25,895 nucleotides of DNA from Actinomycetes bacterium (GTDB lineage: Bacteria; Actinomycetota; Acidimicrobiia; Spongiisociales; UBA5794): positions 1-25,895 of the forward strand of contig JAMBLK010000039.1 in assembly GCA_023336855.1 (NCBI GenBank), written 5' to 3'. The position numbers and the translations under genes were made by a program. Of the stretch, positions 5,579-14,760 are shown piece after piece. Positions within the stretch are counted from its first letter, which is position 1. Each line of letters begins with the position of its first letter. A model generated the notes under the pieces. That model ran no database searches. It saw only the letters and a list, made by a program, of their open reading frames with translations, and was not told the DNA's origin.

Positions 5579-7321
5579 ATGGCACGTACAACGTTCCGTT
5601 TCGTCGACCTCCGGTTGATTGCGATCGGGCTTGTTTTCGTTCTCGCATGGGCGGGTATCGGATATCGCCTCTTCCAGGTCCAAGGTGCGGATGCCGCCAA
5701 ACTCGAACAGTTGGGGTTCGACCAGCGCGTGCGTCATGAGACCATCGAGGCGAAGCGAGGGACCATCTACGACCGCGACGGACTCGAACTCGCGGTCACC
5801 GTGTACGGGAAAGCCCTCATCGCTGATCCAAGCCTTGTGGAGGCGCCCGAAGAAGCGGCCGCTCTCCTCGCCCCGATCGTCGATGCCGACTACGTCGAAA
5901 TGATCCAGCGCCTGGAAGGGGACGGAAGGTTCACCTACGTCGCTCGCAGGCTCGAGAGCGACACGGTCGAGCAAGCCACAGCGGCGATCGAATCTGCTGA
6001 GCTGGTCGGATTCTCGTTCATCGACGAGCCGCTGAGGATCTACCCGGCTGGATCCCTCGCGGCTCCGGTCATCGGGCTGACGCGCCTCGACGACGGTTCC
6101 GGCATCGAGGGAATCGAAGCAGTGATGGAGACCGAGTTGGGTGGTCGCCCGGGCAAACGAGTCGTCGAGCGCGACCAAGCCGGCCGAGCGATCCCACAAG
6201 CTGAGTTCCTCCTCGAACCTTCCGTGGCGGGTTCCGACGTAGTCTTGACTCTGGACCGCGAGATCCAATACACCGCCGAGACGTCGCTTCAGCGGGGCAT
6301 CGAGCGTTCCAATGCGACCGGCGGATCCGTGATCGTTATGGACGTCGCGAGTGGCGAGATCCTCGCCATGGTGTCTCTCCCCGGCTTCGATGCATCCGAC
6401 CGCTCGACGCTCGACCCAGCGACGCTCCGAAACCGTGCCATCACCGATGTATACGAACCGGGTTCTACCCTCAAGATCGTGACCGTGGCTGCGGCCCTCG
6501 AAGAGGGCGTCGTCCGCCCGGACACGCCGTTTGAGACTCCGCCCGAGATCGAGATCGGCGATGAGACCTACACCGACCACGGAAACAATGCGGCCGTTAT
6601 GACCGTTTCAGACATCGTCGCCAAGTCGTCGAACGTGGGCACCATCAAGATCCAGCGTCAACTGGGGAATGAGGCCCACTACCGCTATCTCGACGCGTTC
6701 GGTCTTGGTCGCCCCGCGTCGATCGACTTCGCAGGTGAGTCGACCGGCCGCCTCGATCACCTGAGCGAGTGGAACAACGCGGCGGCAGGTCCCTCGGCCG
6801 CTATCGGGTATGGCGTCGGTGCGACCCCCCTTCAGATGGCTGCCGTCTACGCGACCGTGGCCAACAACGGCGAATGGGTCGAACCCCACGTGGTCTCGGA
6901 GATAATCGGAGCGGATGGAGAGCGCACGATCACCGAGCCGAGGCGTCACCAGGTGATCTCCGCCGAAACGGCGCGAACGCTGCGCACGATGTTGCGCAGG
7001 GTCGTTGAAGACGGCACCGGCTTCCGTGCCGACCTGGCCGAATTCCTGGTTGGAGGCAAGACCGGAACCTCCAACAAGTTCATCGTCGAGACGGGAAAGT
7101 ACAGTGAGACGGAGACGATCGCTTGGTTCATCGGGATCGCTCCGATCGACGATCCCGAGATCGTGGTCGTCGTCGTTCTCGATGCACCGAACGGAGCCAC
7201 CGACGGCGGTCGTTACGACATGAAGTTCGGTGGTACGTCCGCAGCCCCGATCTTCGCTGAGATCGCCGAGTCGGCGCTTCACCAACTCGGCGTGTCGCCA
7301 ACGCACGACGGCGATGACTGA
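5579..7321 (+). CDS. ftsI: Septal class B penicillin-binding protein FtsI (PBP3)
   Basis: This is the peptidoglycan DD-transpeptidase that crosslinks septal wall made by FtsW. The 580 residues begin with a short cytoplasmic tail and one membrane anchor (about 12-32). The dimerisation region follows, marked by RGTIYDRDG near residue 60, then the transpeptidase domain with its three active-site motifs: S296-T-L-K299 (YEPGSTLK), S350-S-N352, and K494-T-G496 (GGKTGTS). An in-frame TGA at 5564 rules out a longer start, so ATG 5579 is firm. Its own SD (GAGGG) is modest. The end overlaps murE by 8 bases. There is no PASTA domain at the C-terminus, as is common for actinobacterial FtsI. Confidence 0.95.
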   Translation: MARTTFRFVDLRLIAIGLVFVLAWAGIGYRLFQVQGADAAKLEQLGFDQRVRHETIEAKRGTIYDRDGLELAVTVYGKALIADPSLVEAPEEAAALLAPIVDADYVEMIQRLEGDGRFTYVARRLESDTVEQATAAIESAELVGFSFIDEPLRIYPAGSLAAPVIGLTRLDDGSGIEGIEAVMETELGGRPGKRVVERDQAGRAIPQAEFLLEPSVAGSDVVLTLDREIQYTAETSLQRGIERSNATGGSVIVMDVASGEILAMVSLPGFDASDRSTLDPATLRNRAITDVYEPGSTLKIVTVAAALEEGVVRPDTPFETPPEIEIGDETYTDHGNNAAVMTVSDIVAKSSNVGTIKIQRQLGNEAHYRYLDAFGLGRPASIDFAGESTGRLDHLSEWNNAAAGPSAAIGYGVGATPLQMAAVYATVANNGEWVEPHVVSEIIGADGERTITEPRRHQVISAETARTLRTMLRRVVEDGTGFRADLAEFLVGGKTGTSNKFIVETGKYSETETIAWFIGIAPIDDPEIVVVVVLDAPNGATDGGRYDMKFGGTSAAPIFAEIAESALHQLGVSPTHDGDD

Positions 7322-8777
7322 TCCGGTCCTTCTCTCGGATCTTGTCGGTCGCCTCCCCGCGGGAGGTCGGCTCGAGGGTGCAGATGCATCGGTCACCAAT
7401 GTCACGCACGATTCGCGTGCGGTTGGCCCGGGGAGTCTCTTCGTTGCGATCCCCGGCGAGCAACACGACGGCCACGATTACGTGGATCGCGCGATCGAAG
7501 GCGGGGCAGCGGGGGTCATCGTCGAACGCGACATCGCATGCCCGAGCCGGATCGTCGTTTCCGATGCCCGGGCGGCTCTTCCGTGGGCTGCCGCCGCCGT
7601 ATACGGAGACCCTTCCCAACAGCTCTCCGTCGTCGGCGTCACGGGGACGAACGGCAAGACCACCGTCACCCACATCCTCGAACAGATCGTGGTCTCGGCG
7701 GGGAGCACTGCTGCGATCGTCGGCACTGTCGGTGCGAGAATCGGGAATGCAGACCGTGCTGTGGCGAGGACGACGCCTGAGGCCTCCGACCTGCAACGGC
7801 TTCTCTCCGACATGGTTGACGCCGGGGTCGACGTGGCAGCGATCGAGGTCTCGAGCCATGCACTCACCCTTCATCGCGTCGACGCCATCCACTTCCGCGT
7901 TGTGGCATTCACCAACCTGATGCAGGACCACCTCGATTTTCACGGCGATATGCAGGGGTACTTCGCTGCGAAGGCCTCCCTGTTCACCGCTGATCGAACC
8001 GACCACGCTGTGGTCGCCATCGATGGCGAGTGGGGGAGGTTGATCGCGGCGGAGGCCGAAGTACCGGTCACCACAGTTGCGGTCGGTCGTGACGCCGACG
8101 TCACAGCGTCGTCGATCACCGAGTCCATCGCAGGGTCGTCGTTCGTCATCACAGCGCAGGGACGGCAGATCCCGGTCGAACTGTCGATTCCCGGCAGATT
8201 CAACATTGAGAACGCGCTGGTGGCTGCCGCCGTTGCCCTCGAACTCGGCATCGATGACGTCTCCATCGCCGGGGGGCTTTCTAGCATCGGTACGATCCCC
8301 GGCCGATTCGAGCACATCGAGAGCGGGCGGCACTTCGGCGTGGTCGTCGACTATGCGCACACCCCTGATGCCATCGAAGCCGTCGTCGACAGCGCACTCC
8401 GGATGTCGAGAGGCCGCGTGATCGCAGTATTCGGCGCCGGAGGAGATCGTGATCAGGAGAAACGCCCCGCCATGGGCCGAGCAGCGAGTCGTGCCGACAT
8501 CGCCATCCTGACATCGGATAATCCGCGATCTGAGGATCCGGCTGTGATCATGGCGGCCGTTCGCTCCGGCATTCCTGCAGCTACGACGATCGTCGAGGAA
8601 CCAGACCGACGACGTGCCATCAGAGCCGCGCTCGAAGCTGCGGAACCGGACGACCTCGTCCTGATCCTCGGCAAGGGACACGAGACGGGACAACAGGTCG
8701 CCGGGGTCATCGAACCGTTCGACGATCGCGCCGTGGTGCTCGAAGAGTTACAGAGAATGACAGAGGTGGTTTCATGA
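7314..8777 (+). CDS. murE: UDP-MurNAc-tripeptide ligase MurE (meso-DAP adding)
   Basis: MurE adds the third amino acid to UDP-MurNAc-L-Ala-D-Glu in the cytoplasm, using ATP. The 487 residues show the three Mur ligase domains: the N-terminal UDP-binding part with THDSRAVGPGSLFVAIPG, the P-loop TGTNGKTT (110-117), and the C-terminal domain with DNPRSEDP (402-409). DNPR in this position is the known mark of enzymes that add meso-diaminopimelate and not lysine, so the wall is predicted to be of DAP type. ATG 7314 lies inside the end of ftsI, an 8-base overlap; the frame is open further upstream but only as overlap with ftsI. The end overlaps murF by ATGA. Confidence 0.95.
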   Translation: MTDPVLLSDLVGRLPAGGRLEGADASVTNVTHDSRAVGPGSLFVAIPGEQHDGHDYVDRAIEGGAAGVIVERDIACPSRIVVSDARAALPWAAAAVYGDPSQQLSVVGVTGTNGKTTVTHILEQIVVSAGSTAAIVGTVGARIGNADRAVARTTPEASDLQRLLSDMVDAGVDVAAIEVSSHALTLHRVDAIHFRVVAFTNLMQDHLDFHGDMQGYFAAKASLFTADRTDHAVVAIDGEWGRLIAAEAEVPVTTVAVGRDADVTASSITESIAGSSFVITAQGRQIPVELSIPGRFNIENALVAAAVALELGIDDVSIAGGLSSIGTIPGRFEHIESGRHFGVVVDYAHTPDAIEAVVDSALRMSRGRVIAVFGAGGDRDQEKRPAMGRAASRADIAILTSDNPRSEDPAVIMAAVRSGIPAATTIVEEPDRRRAIRAALEAAEPDDLVLILGKGHETGQQVAGVIEPFDDRAVVLEELQRMTEVVS

Positions 8778-10108
8778 CGGGGCCCCTCGACTGGACGCTC
8801 GCGACGGTGGCAGCTGCGACCGGTGGAGTCGTCGATGGTGACCCGACGATGCCCGTGCACTCGATCTCGACCGACTCGCGGGCGGTAGAACCTGGGTCGG
8901 TCTTTGTCGCGCTCCGCGGGGAGCGGCACGATGGCCACGACTTCGCTGTCGACGCCGTCGGAACAGGAGCCGTCGCGGCGCTCGTTGAACAAGGGAGCTA
9001 CCCGGACCTCGTACCGCGCATCGACGTCGAGGACACGACAACCGCCCTGCGCGACCTCGCCGCACACCGCAGGAACGAGCTCCACATACCGGTGATCTCG
9101 GTGACAGGCTCGACGGGTAAAACCTCCACCAAAGATCTCCTCGCCGCAGCGATACCCGGCTCCTGGGCCTCCACTCGTTCCTACAACAACGAGATCGGTG
9201 TCCCTCTCACCGTCCTGACCACGCCGGATGATGCGACAGCGTTGATCATCGAGGTGGGATCGCGCGGGATCGGCCACATCAAGTGGCTCATGCCCGCCAT
9301 CCGTCCGTCGGTCGCCGTCATCACCAACATCGGCGTCGTCCACTTCGAGACCTTCGGATCCCGCGATGCCGTTGCCGACGCCAAGTGGGAACTCGTCGAA
9401 GGCCTCTCTGAGGGCGCCACCGCAGTGCTGCCCGATGACGAGGCTCGACTCGAGCGAGATCATCCCGGCCCAACCGTCACCTTCGGAGAGAGCCTCACGG
9501 CGCTCGTACGGGTCTCCAACCTCTCCATCGACGACGAAGGTCGTCCCTCATTCGACCTCCGATCATGCGGACGGGTTCTTCCTATCACACTGACCATGGC
9601 GGGGCCGCACAATGCGCGCAACGCCGCGGCGGCTCTCGCCGCTGCAACGGCAATCGGGATCGATCCGGAGACGGCAGCGTTGGGAATGTCGACGGCCATC
9701 GCTTCACCGTGGCGTATGGACGTAAGGGCCGGGCGCTTCACCGTCGTCAACGATTCCTACAACGCCAACCCAACGTCGATGGAAGCCGCTCTCCGAACGA
9801 TTGCCGCGATGCCGGGCCGGTCCTACGCCATCCTTGGCGAAATGGCAGAACTCGGATCGATCACGATGGAAGAGCACAGAAGAATCGGCCTCCTTGCCGC
9901 GGACCTCGGTTTCGATGGTGTTGTTACCGTCGGGCCGGATCACGGTCTCGCGATCGCAGCGGGCGGCCGAAATCTTCCTGACGCTGCAACGGCGTTCGAC
10001 GATCTCATCGATAGGCTTCAGGACGGCGACGTTGTCCTGATCAAAGGCTCTCGCTCCGTGGGACTCGAAGACATCGCCCAGAGATTCTCAGAGGCCGCCT
10101 CCTCATGA
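8774..10108 (+). CDS. murF: UDP-MurNAc-tripeptide-D-Ala-D-Ala ligase MurF
   Basis: MurF attaches the D-Ala-D-Ala dipeptide and completes the cytoplasmic pentapeptide precursor. The 444 residues show the N-terminal domain with STDSRAVEPGSVFVAL, the ATP-binding loop TGSTGKTS (111-118), the NNEIGVPLT segment specific to MurF, MAGPHNARNAAAALAA in the central domain, and NDSYNANPTSMEAAL in the C-terminal domain. Start ATG 8774 overlaps the murE stop as ATGA, and the end overlaps mraY the same way. No ddl gene for making the dipeptide is present in this window. Confidence 0.95.
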   Translation: MTGPLDWTLATVAAATGGVVDGDPTMPVHSISTDSRAVEPGSVFVALRGERHDGHDFAVDAVGTGAVAALVEQGSYPDLVPRIDVEDTTTALRDLAAHRRNELHIPVISVTGSTGKTSTKDLLAAAIPGSWASTRSYNNEIGVPLTVLTTPDDATALIIEVGSRGIGHIKWLMPAIRPSVAVITNIGVVHFETFGSRDAVADAKWELVEGLSEGATAVLPDDEARLERDHPGPTVTFGESLTALVRVSNLSIDDEGRPSFDLRSCGRVLPITLTMAGPHNARNAAAALAAATAIGIDPETAALGMSTAIASPWRMDVRAGRFTVVNDSYNANPTSMEAALRTIAAMPGRSYAILGEMAELGSITMEEHRRIGLLAADLGFDGVVTVGPDHGLAIAAGGRNLPDAATAFDDLIDRLQDGDVVLIKGSRSVGLEDIAQRFSEAASS

Positions 10109-11169
10109 TCCAACTCCTCATCGCCGCAGCGACCGCATTCGCGTTCACGATCTTCGTCACACCGATAGCGATCCGCATCCTCCGGCGTCGCAGCATCGGC
10201 CAGTTCATCCAGGAGGACGTGCAGGGACACATGCACAAGCGCGGGACGCCGACGATGGGCGGCGTGGTGCTGATCCTCGGAACCATCCTTGGATATCTCT
10301 TCGCCCACTTCAGTTTCTTGACCGTCGGGAAGGGCCTGGACTTCAGCATGAGCGTGTTCGCTCCAGAGGGACTCCTGGCCTTGTTCGCGTTCATCGGGAT
10401 GGGCGTGATCGGGTTCCTCGACGACTTCACAAAGTACGCGAGAAAGCACAACCAGGGCCTCTCGAAACGATGGAAGTTCCTCGGTCAACTCGCCGTGGCG
10501 GCGATTTTCGCCTGGTGGTCTGTGCACATCGGTGTCTCCACCGAGCTCTCATTCGTTCGACCCCTCGGCATCGAGCTCGGACCGATCCTCTACTTCGTCC
10601 TCGTCCTGTTCATGCTCACAGCCGCGGCGAACGCCGTGAACCTGACCGACGGACTCGACGGCCTGGTCGCCGGATCGGTCTCCCTCGTAGCCGGCGCCTA
10701 CGTACTGATCGCTTTCTGGCAGTGGAGGAACATCGCGTACTACTTCGTCGACCTGAACGGGGCGCTCGATCTCGCAACGTTCGCCGCCGCCGTGGTCGGT
10801 TCCGCTCTCGGATTCCTCTGGTGGAACGCTGCACCGGCGAAGATCTTCATGGGTGACACCGGATCACAAGCCCTCGGAGGAGCACTCGCTGCGCTCGCCC
10901 TCCTTACGAACACGCAGTTGTTGCTTGTTCTTCTCGGCGGCCTCTACGTCGTCGAGACGCTGTCGGTCATCGGCCAGGTCTTCACGTTCCGCCTGTTCGG
11001 ACGCCGCATCCTCAGGATGGCTCCCATCCATCACCACTTCGAGTTGAAGGGGTGGCCGGAGACGACGGTGATCATCCGGTTCTGGATCCTCGCCGGGATA
11101 GCGGTTGCCCTGGGCGTCGGCGTCTTCTACGCCGACTTCGTGACCATCACCGGGGGAGGGGCACCATGA
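10105..11169 (+). CDS. mraY: Phospho-MurNAc-pentapeptide transferase MraY
   Basis: MraY moves phospho-MurNAc-pentapeptide from UDP onto undecaprenyl phosphate, making lipid I at the inner membrane face. The 354-residue protein has about ten membrane segments and the family motifs: HKRGTPTMGGV in the first cytoplasmic loop, the metal-binding aspartate pair D106-D107 (FLDDFTKY), NAVNLTDGLDGL (176-187), KIFMGDTGSQALGG, and the histidine triplet H309-H311 in APIHHHFELKG. Length is normal. It is tied at both ends by ATGA overlaps, to murF and murD. Confidence 0.95.
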   Translation: MIQLLIAAATAFAFTIFVTPIAIRILRRRSIGQFIQEDVQGHMHKRGTPTMGGVVLILGTILGYLFAHFSFLTVGKGLDFSMSVFAPEGLLALFAFIGMGVIGFLDDFTKYARKHNQGLSKRWKFLGQLAVAAIFAWWSVHIGVSTELSFVRPLGIELGPILYFVLVLFMLTAAANAVNLTDGLDGLVAGSVSLVAGAYVLIAFWQWRNIAYYFVDLNGALDLATFAAAVVGSALGFLWWNAAPAKIFMGDTGSQALGGALAALALLTNTQLLLVLLGGLYVVETLSVIGQVFTFRLFGRRILRMAPIHHHFELKGWPETTVIIRFWILAGIAVALGVGVFYADFVTITGGGAP

Positions 11170-12446
11170 AGACGCTCATTCTCGGAGCGGCCGTGAGCGG
11201 TGCGGCCGCTGCCAGCCTGGCGGCGCGACTCGGCCACGAAGTATCCATCTATGACCGTTCGTCCGAGTCGACGGTTCCGTTGCGAGAGATGGGGTACGCC
11301 GTCCACTCCGGAACCTGGTCGGATCGCCTCCTCACCGGTGTAGACCTCGTCGTCGCATCACCGGGCTTCCCCGAGCACTCGGACCCGGTTCAACAGGCGC
11401 TCGCCAGCGGCATCGAGGTCATCAGCGAACTCGAATTCGGCACGCGGCAACTCACGGCACCGTACGTCGCCGTGACCGGCACGAATGGGAAAACGACCGT
11501 AACGAGCACGATCACCGACATACTGATCGAGAGCGGCGTCGCTGCAGTTTCCGCCGGGAACATCGGAACACCAGTTTCGGGTCTCGGTGATGACCCGGCT
11601 GCCGTGGTGGTGATCGAGGCGTCCAGTTTCCAACTCCGATTCATCGACCGATTCCGCCCGGTCGCTGCCGGAATCGTCAACGTGGCCGCCGATCACCTCG
11701 ACTGGCACGGTTCGGTCTCGGCGTACGGTTCTGCCAAAGCCAGGATCTTCGAGAACATGTCGGCGATCGATGTGGTCGTCTACGGCGCCGACGATCCGGG
11801 GGCTACCGAACTCGCTGCTTCGGCTGACTGCCGAACGACGGGTGTCAGTGGCGTCATGGTCTCGAGCGATGGAGTCGGGCCGGTCAACGGATCGCTGGAG
11901 ATAGACGGGAAACTCTTCGCAGTCCCGACCACCGATCCATCCTGGCTGACCGACCTCGGAATCGCAGCGGTCATGGCGGCGTCGGTGGGTGCAACGGATG
12001 ACGGCATTGCGACGGTGCTTGCCGCATTTTCCCCGGGAGCGCATCGACGCCGAACGGTGGGCACCGTTCGCGGCGTCACGTGGATCGACGACTCCAAGGC
12101 AACGAACCCGCACGCAGCTCGCGCTGCAGCAGAGGCATATGAGAGCGTTGTACTCCTCGCAGGGGGCCGCAACAAAGATCTCGATCTCTCAACGATCGCT
12201 CCCGGATCGGTCCGCCACGTCGTAGCGTTCGGAGAGGCGGCGCCATCGATCGCAGCCGGAGTGGGAGCGCCGGTAACCGTCGTGGATGATCTCGCGTCGG
12301 CCGTCGAAACAGCAGCTCGGCTTGCGGTCATAGGAGACACGGTCCTTCTCGCTCCCGGGTGTGCGAGCTTCGACGAATTCGACTCCTATGCCGTCAGAGG
12401 GGAGCGATTCGCCGAGCTTGTCGCTGCCCTGGAGGCGGCGAAATGA
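11166..12446 (+). CDS. murD: UDP-MurNAc-L-alanine:D-glutamate ligase MurD
   Basis: MurD adds D-glutamate to UDP-MurNAc-L-Ala. The 426 residues start with a Rossmann-like UDP-binding domain (MKTLILGAAVSGAAAA), followed by the P-loop TGTNGKTT (104-111), EASSFQLRFI, NVAADHLDWHG, the DDSKATNPHA segment typical of MurD, LLAGGRNKDLDL, and LLAPGCASFDEFDSY near the C-terminus. ATG 11166 overlaps the mraY stop by ATGA and has a purine-rich SD (GGGGGAGGGG) upstream. A longer open frame from 11052 lies wholly within mraY and is not used. Confidence 0.95.
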   Translation: MKTLILGAAVSGAAAASLAARLGHEVSIYDRSSESTVPLREMGYAVHSGTWSDRLLTGVDLVVASPGFPEHSDPVQQALASGIEVISELEFGTRQLTAPYVAVTGTNGKTTVTSTITDILIESGVAAVSAGNIGTPVSGLGDDPAAVVVIEASSFQLRFIDRFRPVAAGIVNVAADHLDWHGSVSAYGSAKARIFENMSAIDVVVYGADDPGATELAASADCRTTGVSGVMVSSDGVGPVNGSLEIDGKLFAVPTTDPSWLTDLGIAAVMAASVGATDDGIATVLAAFSPGAHRRRTVGTVRGVTWIDDSKATNPHAARAAAEAYESVVLLAGGRNKDLDLSTIAPGSVRHVVAFGEAAPSIAAGVGAPVTVVDDLASAVETAARLAVIGDTVLLAPGCASFDEFDSYAVRGERFAELVAALEAAK

Positions 12447-13684
12447 CCGGCACGAAGACATTCTTCGACCATGCTACGCGCATGATCGAACCCGCCCCGC
12501 CTCCCGTGATCGAGGAGGATGCCGACTCGCGGGCATCGATCCGAGAGGAGATCCGTGATCGCCGGGTCGCTCGGAGCCTTCACCTCAGCGACCGTCGGAC
12601 GGTGTTCCTCGTCGTCCCCGTCATCATGCTGCTGATCGTCGGTCTCGGTGCCATGCTCTCCGCATCGTCAGTGATCTCGATTCGCGAGACCGGGGATCAC
12701 CTCTTCTACATCAAGCGTCAGATCATCTGGGTCGGGATGGGTCTCGCCGCCCTCGTCGTGTTCGCCAAGATCCCCTATCGCCTCTACCGCCAATTCGCCA
12801 TGCCTATTTTCATCGTCGCCGTGGCCGGCCTCATTGCCACGCTCATGTTCGGTGATGTCCGCGGCGGGGCCAGGCGTTGGATCGAGGTCGGGCCACTCAC
12901 GATCCAGGCATCGGAATTCGCCAAGCTCGCAACCGTGATCCTTCTTGCCGCCGTCCTTGCAAAGAAAGACCAACTGCTTCGATATCTACCCCACTTCCTT
13001 CTTCCTGTGATCGCGATCCTGGGCGTCGTATCGGTGCTCCTGCTCCTGCAACCGGACTTCGGCACAACGCTCCTGATCGGTGCGGCCGCGTTCGCCATGC
13101 TCATCGCGTCCGCCGCTCCACTTGGTTTCATCGTGGGACTCGGAGGGATCTCGGCGATTCTCGCCGTTGGTGGGGCATTCGCCATGGACTATCGGAGAGC
13201 TCGGATCACCGGGTTCCTCGATCCCTTCGCCGATCCGCTCGGCACCGGACATCAGGCGGTTCAGAGCCTGGTGGCGCTCGGGTCGGGAGGATGGTTCGGC
13301 GTGGGCCTTGGAGCGAGCCGGGCCCGATGGTCGTTCCTACCCAACGCTCACACCGACTTCATCTTCGCGATCATCGGTGAAGAGACGGGTTTCGTGGGCG
13401 CCTCGCTCGTCATCGTGCTCTTCGCCTTCTTCGCAGCGGTGGGCATCAGAATCGCTCTCACCGCACCGGATACGTTCGGCCGACTTGTGGCGGTCGGTAT
13501 CGTCTCCTGGCTCACGTTGCAGGCCCTGGTCAATGTGGGAGGTGTCATCGCGGTCCTTCCGATCACCGGCGTCCCGCTCCCGTTCGTGTCCTCGGGCGGC
13601 AACGCGATGATCGTCAGCCTCGCAGCGGTCGGAATTCTGGTGAACATCTCTCGGACGAGGCGTACCGAGCCGGCCGCATCATGA
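12443..13684 (+). CDS. ftsW: Peptidoglycan glycosyltransferase FtsW
   Basis: FtsW is the SEDS-family polymerase that builds septal glycan from lipid II, paired with FtsI. The 413 residues begin with an unusually long, charged cytoplasmic N-terminus of about 50 residues (acidic EEDADSR, then basic RDRRVARSLH), followed by about ten membrane segments. Family motifs include GGARRWIEVGPLTIQASEFAK, LLQPDFGTT (the region of the catalytic aspartate), a large extracellular loop with GHQAVQSLVALGSGGWFGVGLG and PNAHTDFIFAIIGEETGF, and the end GVPLPFVSSGGNAM. ATG 12443 overlaps murD as ATGA with GGAGG upstream; an ATG at 12482 is a weaker alternative. Position in the cluster favours FtsW over RodA. Confidence 0.93.
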   Translation: MTGTKTFFDHATRMIEPAPPPVIEEDADSRASIREEIRDRRVARSLHLSDRRTVFLVVPVIMLLIVGLGAMLSASSVISIRETGDHLFYIKRQIIWVGMGLAALVVFAKIPYRLYRQFAMPIFIVAVAGLIATLMFGDVRGGARRWIEVGPLTIQASEFAKLATVILLAAVLAKKDQLLRYLPHFLLPVIAILGVVSVLLLLQPDFGTTLLIGAAAFAMLIASAAPLGFIVGLGGISAILAVGGAFAMDYRRARITGFLDPFADPLGTGHQAVQSLVALGSGGWFGVGLGASRARWSFLPNAHTDFIFAIIGEETGFVGASLVIVLFAFFAAVGIRIALTAPDTFGRLVAVGIVSWLTLQALVNVGGVIAVLPITGVPLPFVSSGGNAMIVSLAAVGILVNISRTRRTEPAAS

Positions 13685-14760
13685 CCTATGCCTTCGCCGC
13701 AGCAGGCACTGGCGGTCATATCTACCCGGCCCTGGCCGTTGCCGGAGCATTAGTCAACTCAGGGACATCCGCTTCCGAGATCGTGTTCTTCGGCGGCGAC
13801 CGATTGGAGACACGGATCGTTCCAGAAGCAGGATTCGAACTCGTGCAACTCGAGGTGCGAGGTCTCAGCCGGTCCCTCACGACCGATAACCTCAAGCTGC
13901 CTGCGATCGTCCGCCGGGCCACCGCCGATGTGGCGCAAACCCTCGACGAACGCATGCCCGGTGTCCTCACCGTCTTCGGAGGATACGTCAGCGTTCCCGC
14001 CGCACTTGGGGCTCGCCGAATCGGCATGCCGTACGTGATCCACGAACAGAACGCAGTCCCAGGCCTCGCCAACCGGTATGTCGCAAGACGAGCGACGAGG
14101 ACCCTCGCAGCGTTCGCACCAGCCCACGAGCGACTCAAGGAAGCCGAGATCGTAGGGAATCCCTTGAGCGTTGCATTCGAGCACTATGAACGAGACGAGA
14201 TCAGAGCCGAAGCACTCCTGCGGTACGGGCTCGCTCCCGACCTGCCGGTGGTCGGCGTGTTCGGTGGCAGCCAGGGTGCCATGGCTCTCAACGAGTCTGC
14301 CGCCGACTTCGCTGCGGTCTACGGCGAGACGGTATCGATTCTCCACATCACAGGTCCGGACCACCATGAATCCGTTTCAGAGCAGGCCCGGTCCAACCCG
14401 AACTGGGTGACGGTCCCGTTCGAGTCAGACATGCAGTACTTCTTCGCAGCATCAGACATCGCCCTTTCCAGGGCCGGAGCGATGACGGTCAGCGAGCTCG
14501 CTGCCACGTCGACTCCTTCAGTCGTTGTACCGCTGCCGGCAGGCAAGGGGTACCAGGCGCTCAACGCACGCGATCTCGAGCGAGCAGGGGGAGCGTTGAT
14601 CGTTGATCAGGAACAGATCGCCGATGTTCCCGGGCTGCTGTCGGAACTTGTCTCTGCTCCCGATCGGCTTGCCGCCATGCGAAACGGTGCGCGGTCGATT
14701 GCAAAACCGGATGCCGCACGCCGCGTCGCCGCCATCCTCAAGGAGGTCACCGGTGTTTGA
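13681..14760 (+). CDS. murG: UDP-GlcNAc:lipid I N-acetylglucosaminyltransferase MurG
   Basis: MurG adds GlcNAc to lipid I to make lipid II on the cytoplasmic membrane face. The 359 residues have the GT-B fold: the first glycine-rich loop GTGGHIYPALAVAG (9-22), HEQNAVPGLANR, the second loop GVFGGSQGAMALN, then SRAGAMTVSELA and the UDP-GlcNAc contact region PLPAGKGYQALNA. In most MurG proteins the last segment carries DHQ-x-x-N; here the histidine is tyrosine. The start overlaps ftsW by ATGA. The end contains AAGGAGGT, the SD of murC. Confidence 0.94.
   Translation: MTYAFAAAGTGGHIYPALAVAGALVNSGTSASEIVFFGGDRLETRIVPEAGFELVQLEVRGLSRSLTTDNLKLPAIVRRATADVAQTLDERMPGVLTVFGGYVSVPAALGARRIGMPYVIHEQNAVPGLANRYVARRATRTLAAFAPAHERLKEAEIVGNPLSVAFEHYERDEIRAEALLRYGLAPDLPVVGVFGGSQGAMALNESAADFAAVYGETVSILHITGPDHHESVSEQARSNPNWVTVPFESDMQYFFAASDIALSRAGAMTVSELAATSTPSVVVPLPAGKGYQALNARDLERAGGALIVDQEQIADVPGLLSELVSAPDRLAAMRNGARSIAKPDAARRVAAILKEVTGV
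14740..14747 (+). promoter_or_regulatory. Near-perfect SD for murC inside the end of murG
   Basis: AAGGAGGT lies five bases before the murC GTG at 14753. It fixes the murC start among several in-frame options upstream and suggests strong independent loading of ribosomes, not only coupling to murG. Confidence 0.7.

Noticed and set aside
7128..8693. Long minus-strand open frame opposite murE
   Set aside because: Arginine- and aspartate-rich shadow of a high-GC gene; murE is unmistakable on the plus strand. The same applies to other long antisense frames, such as 5387-6580 and 8453-9463.
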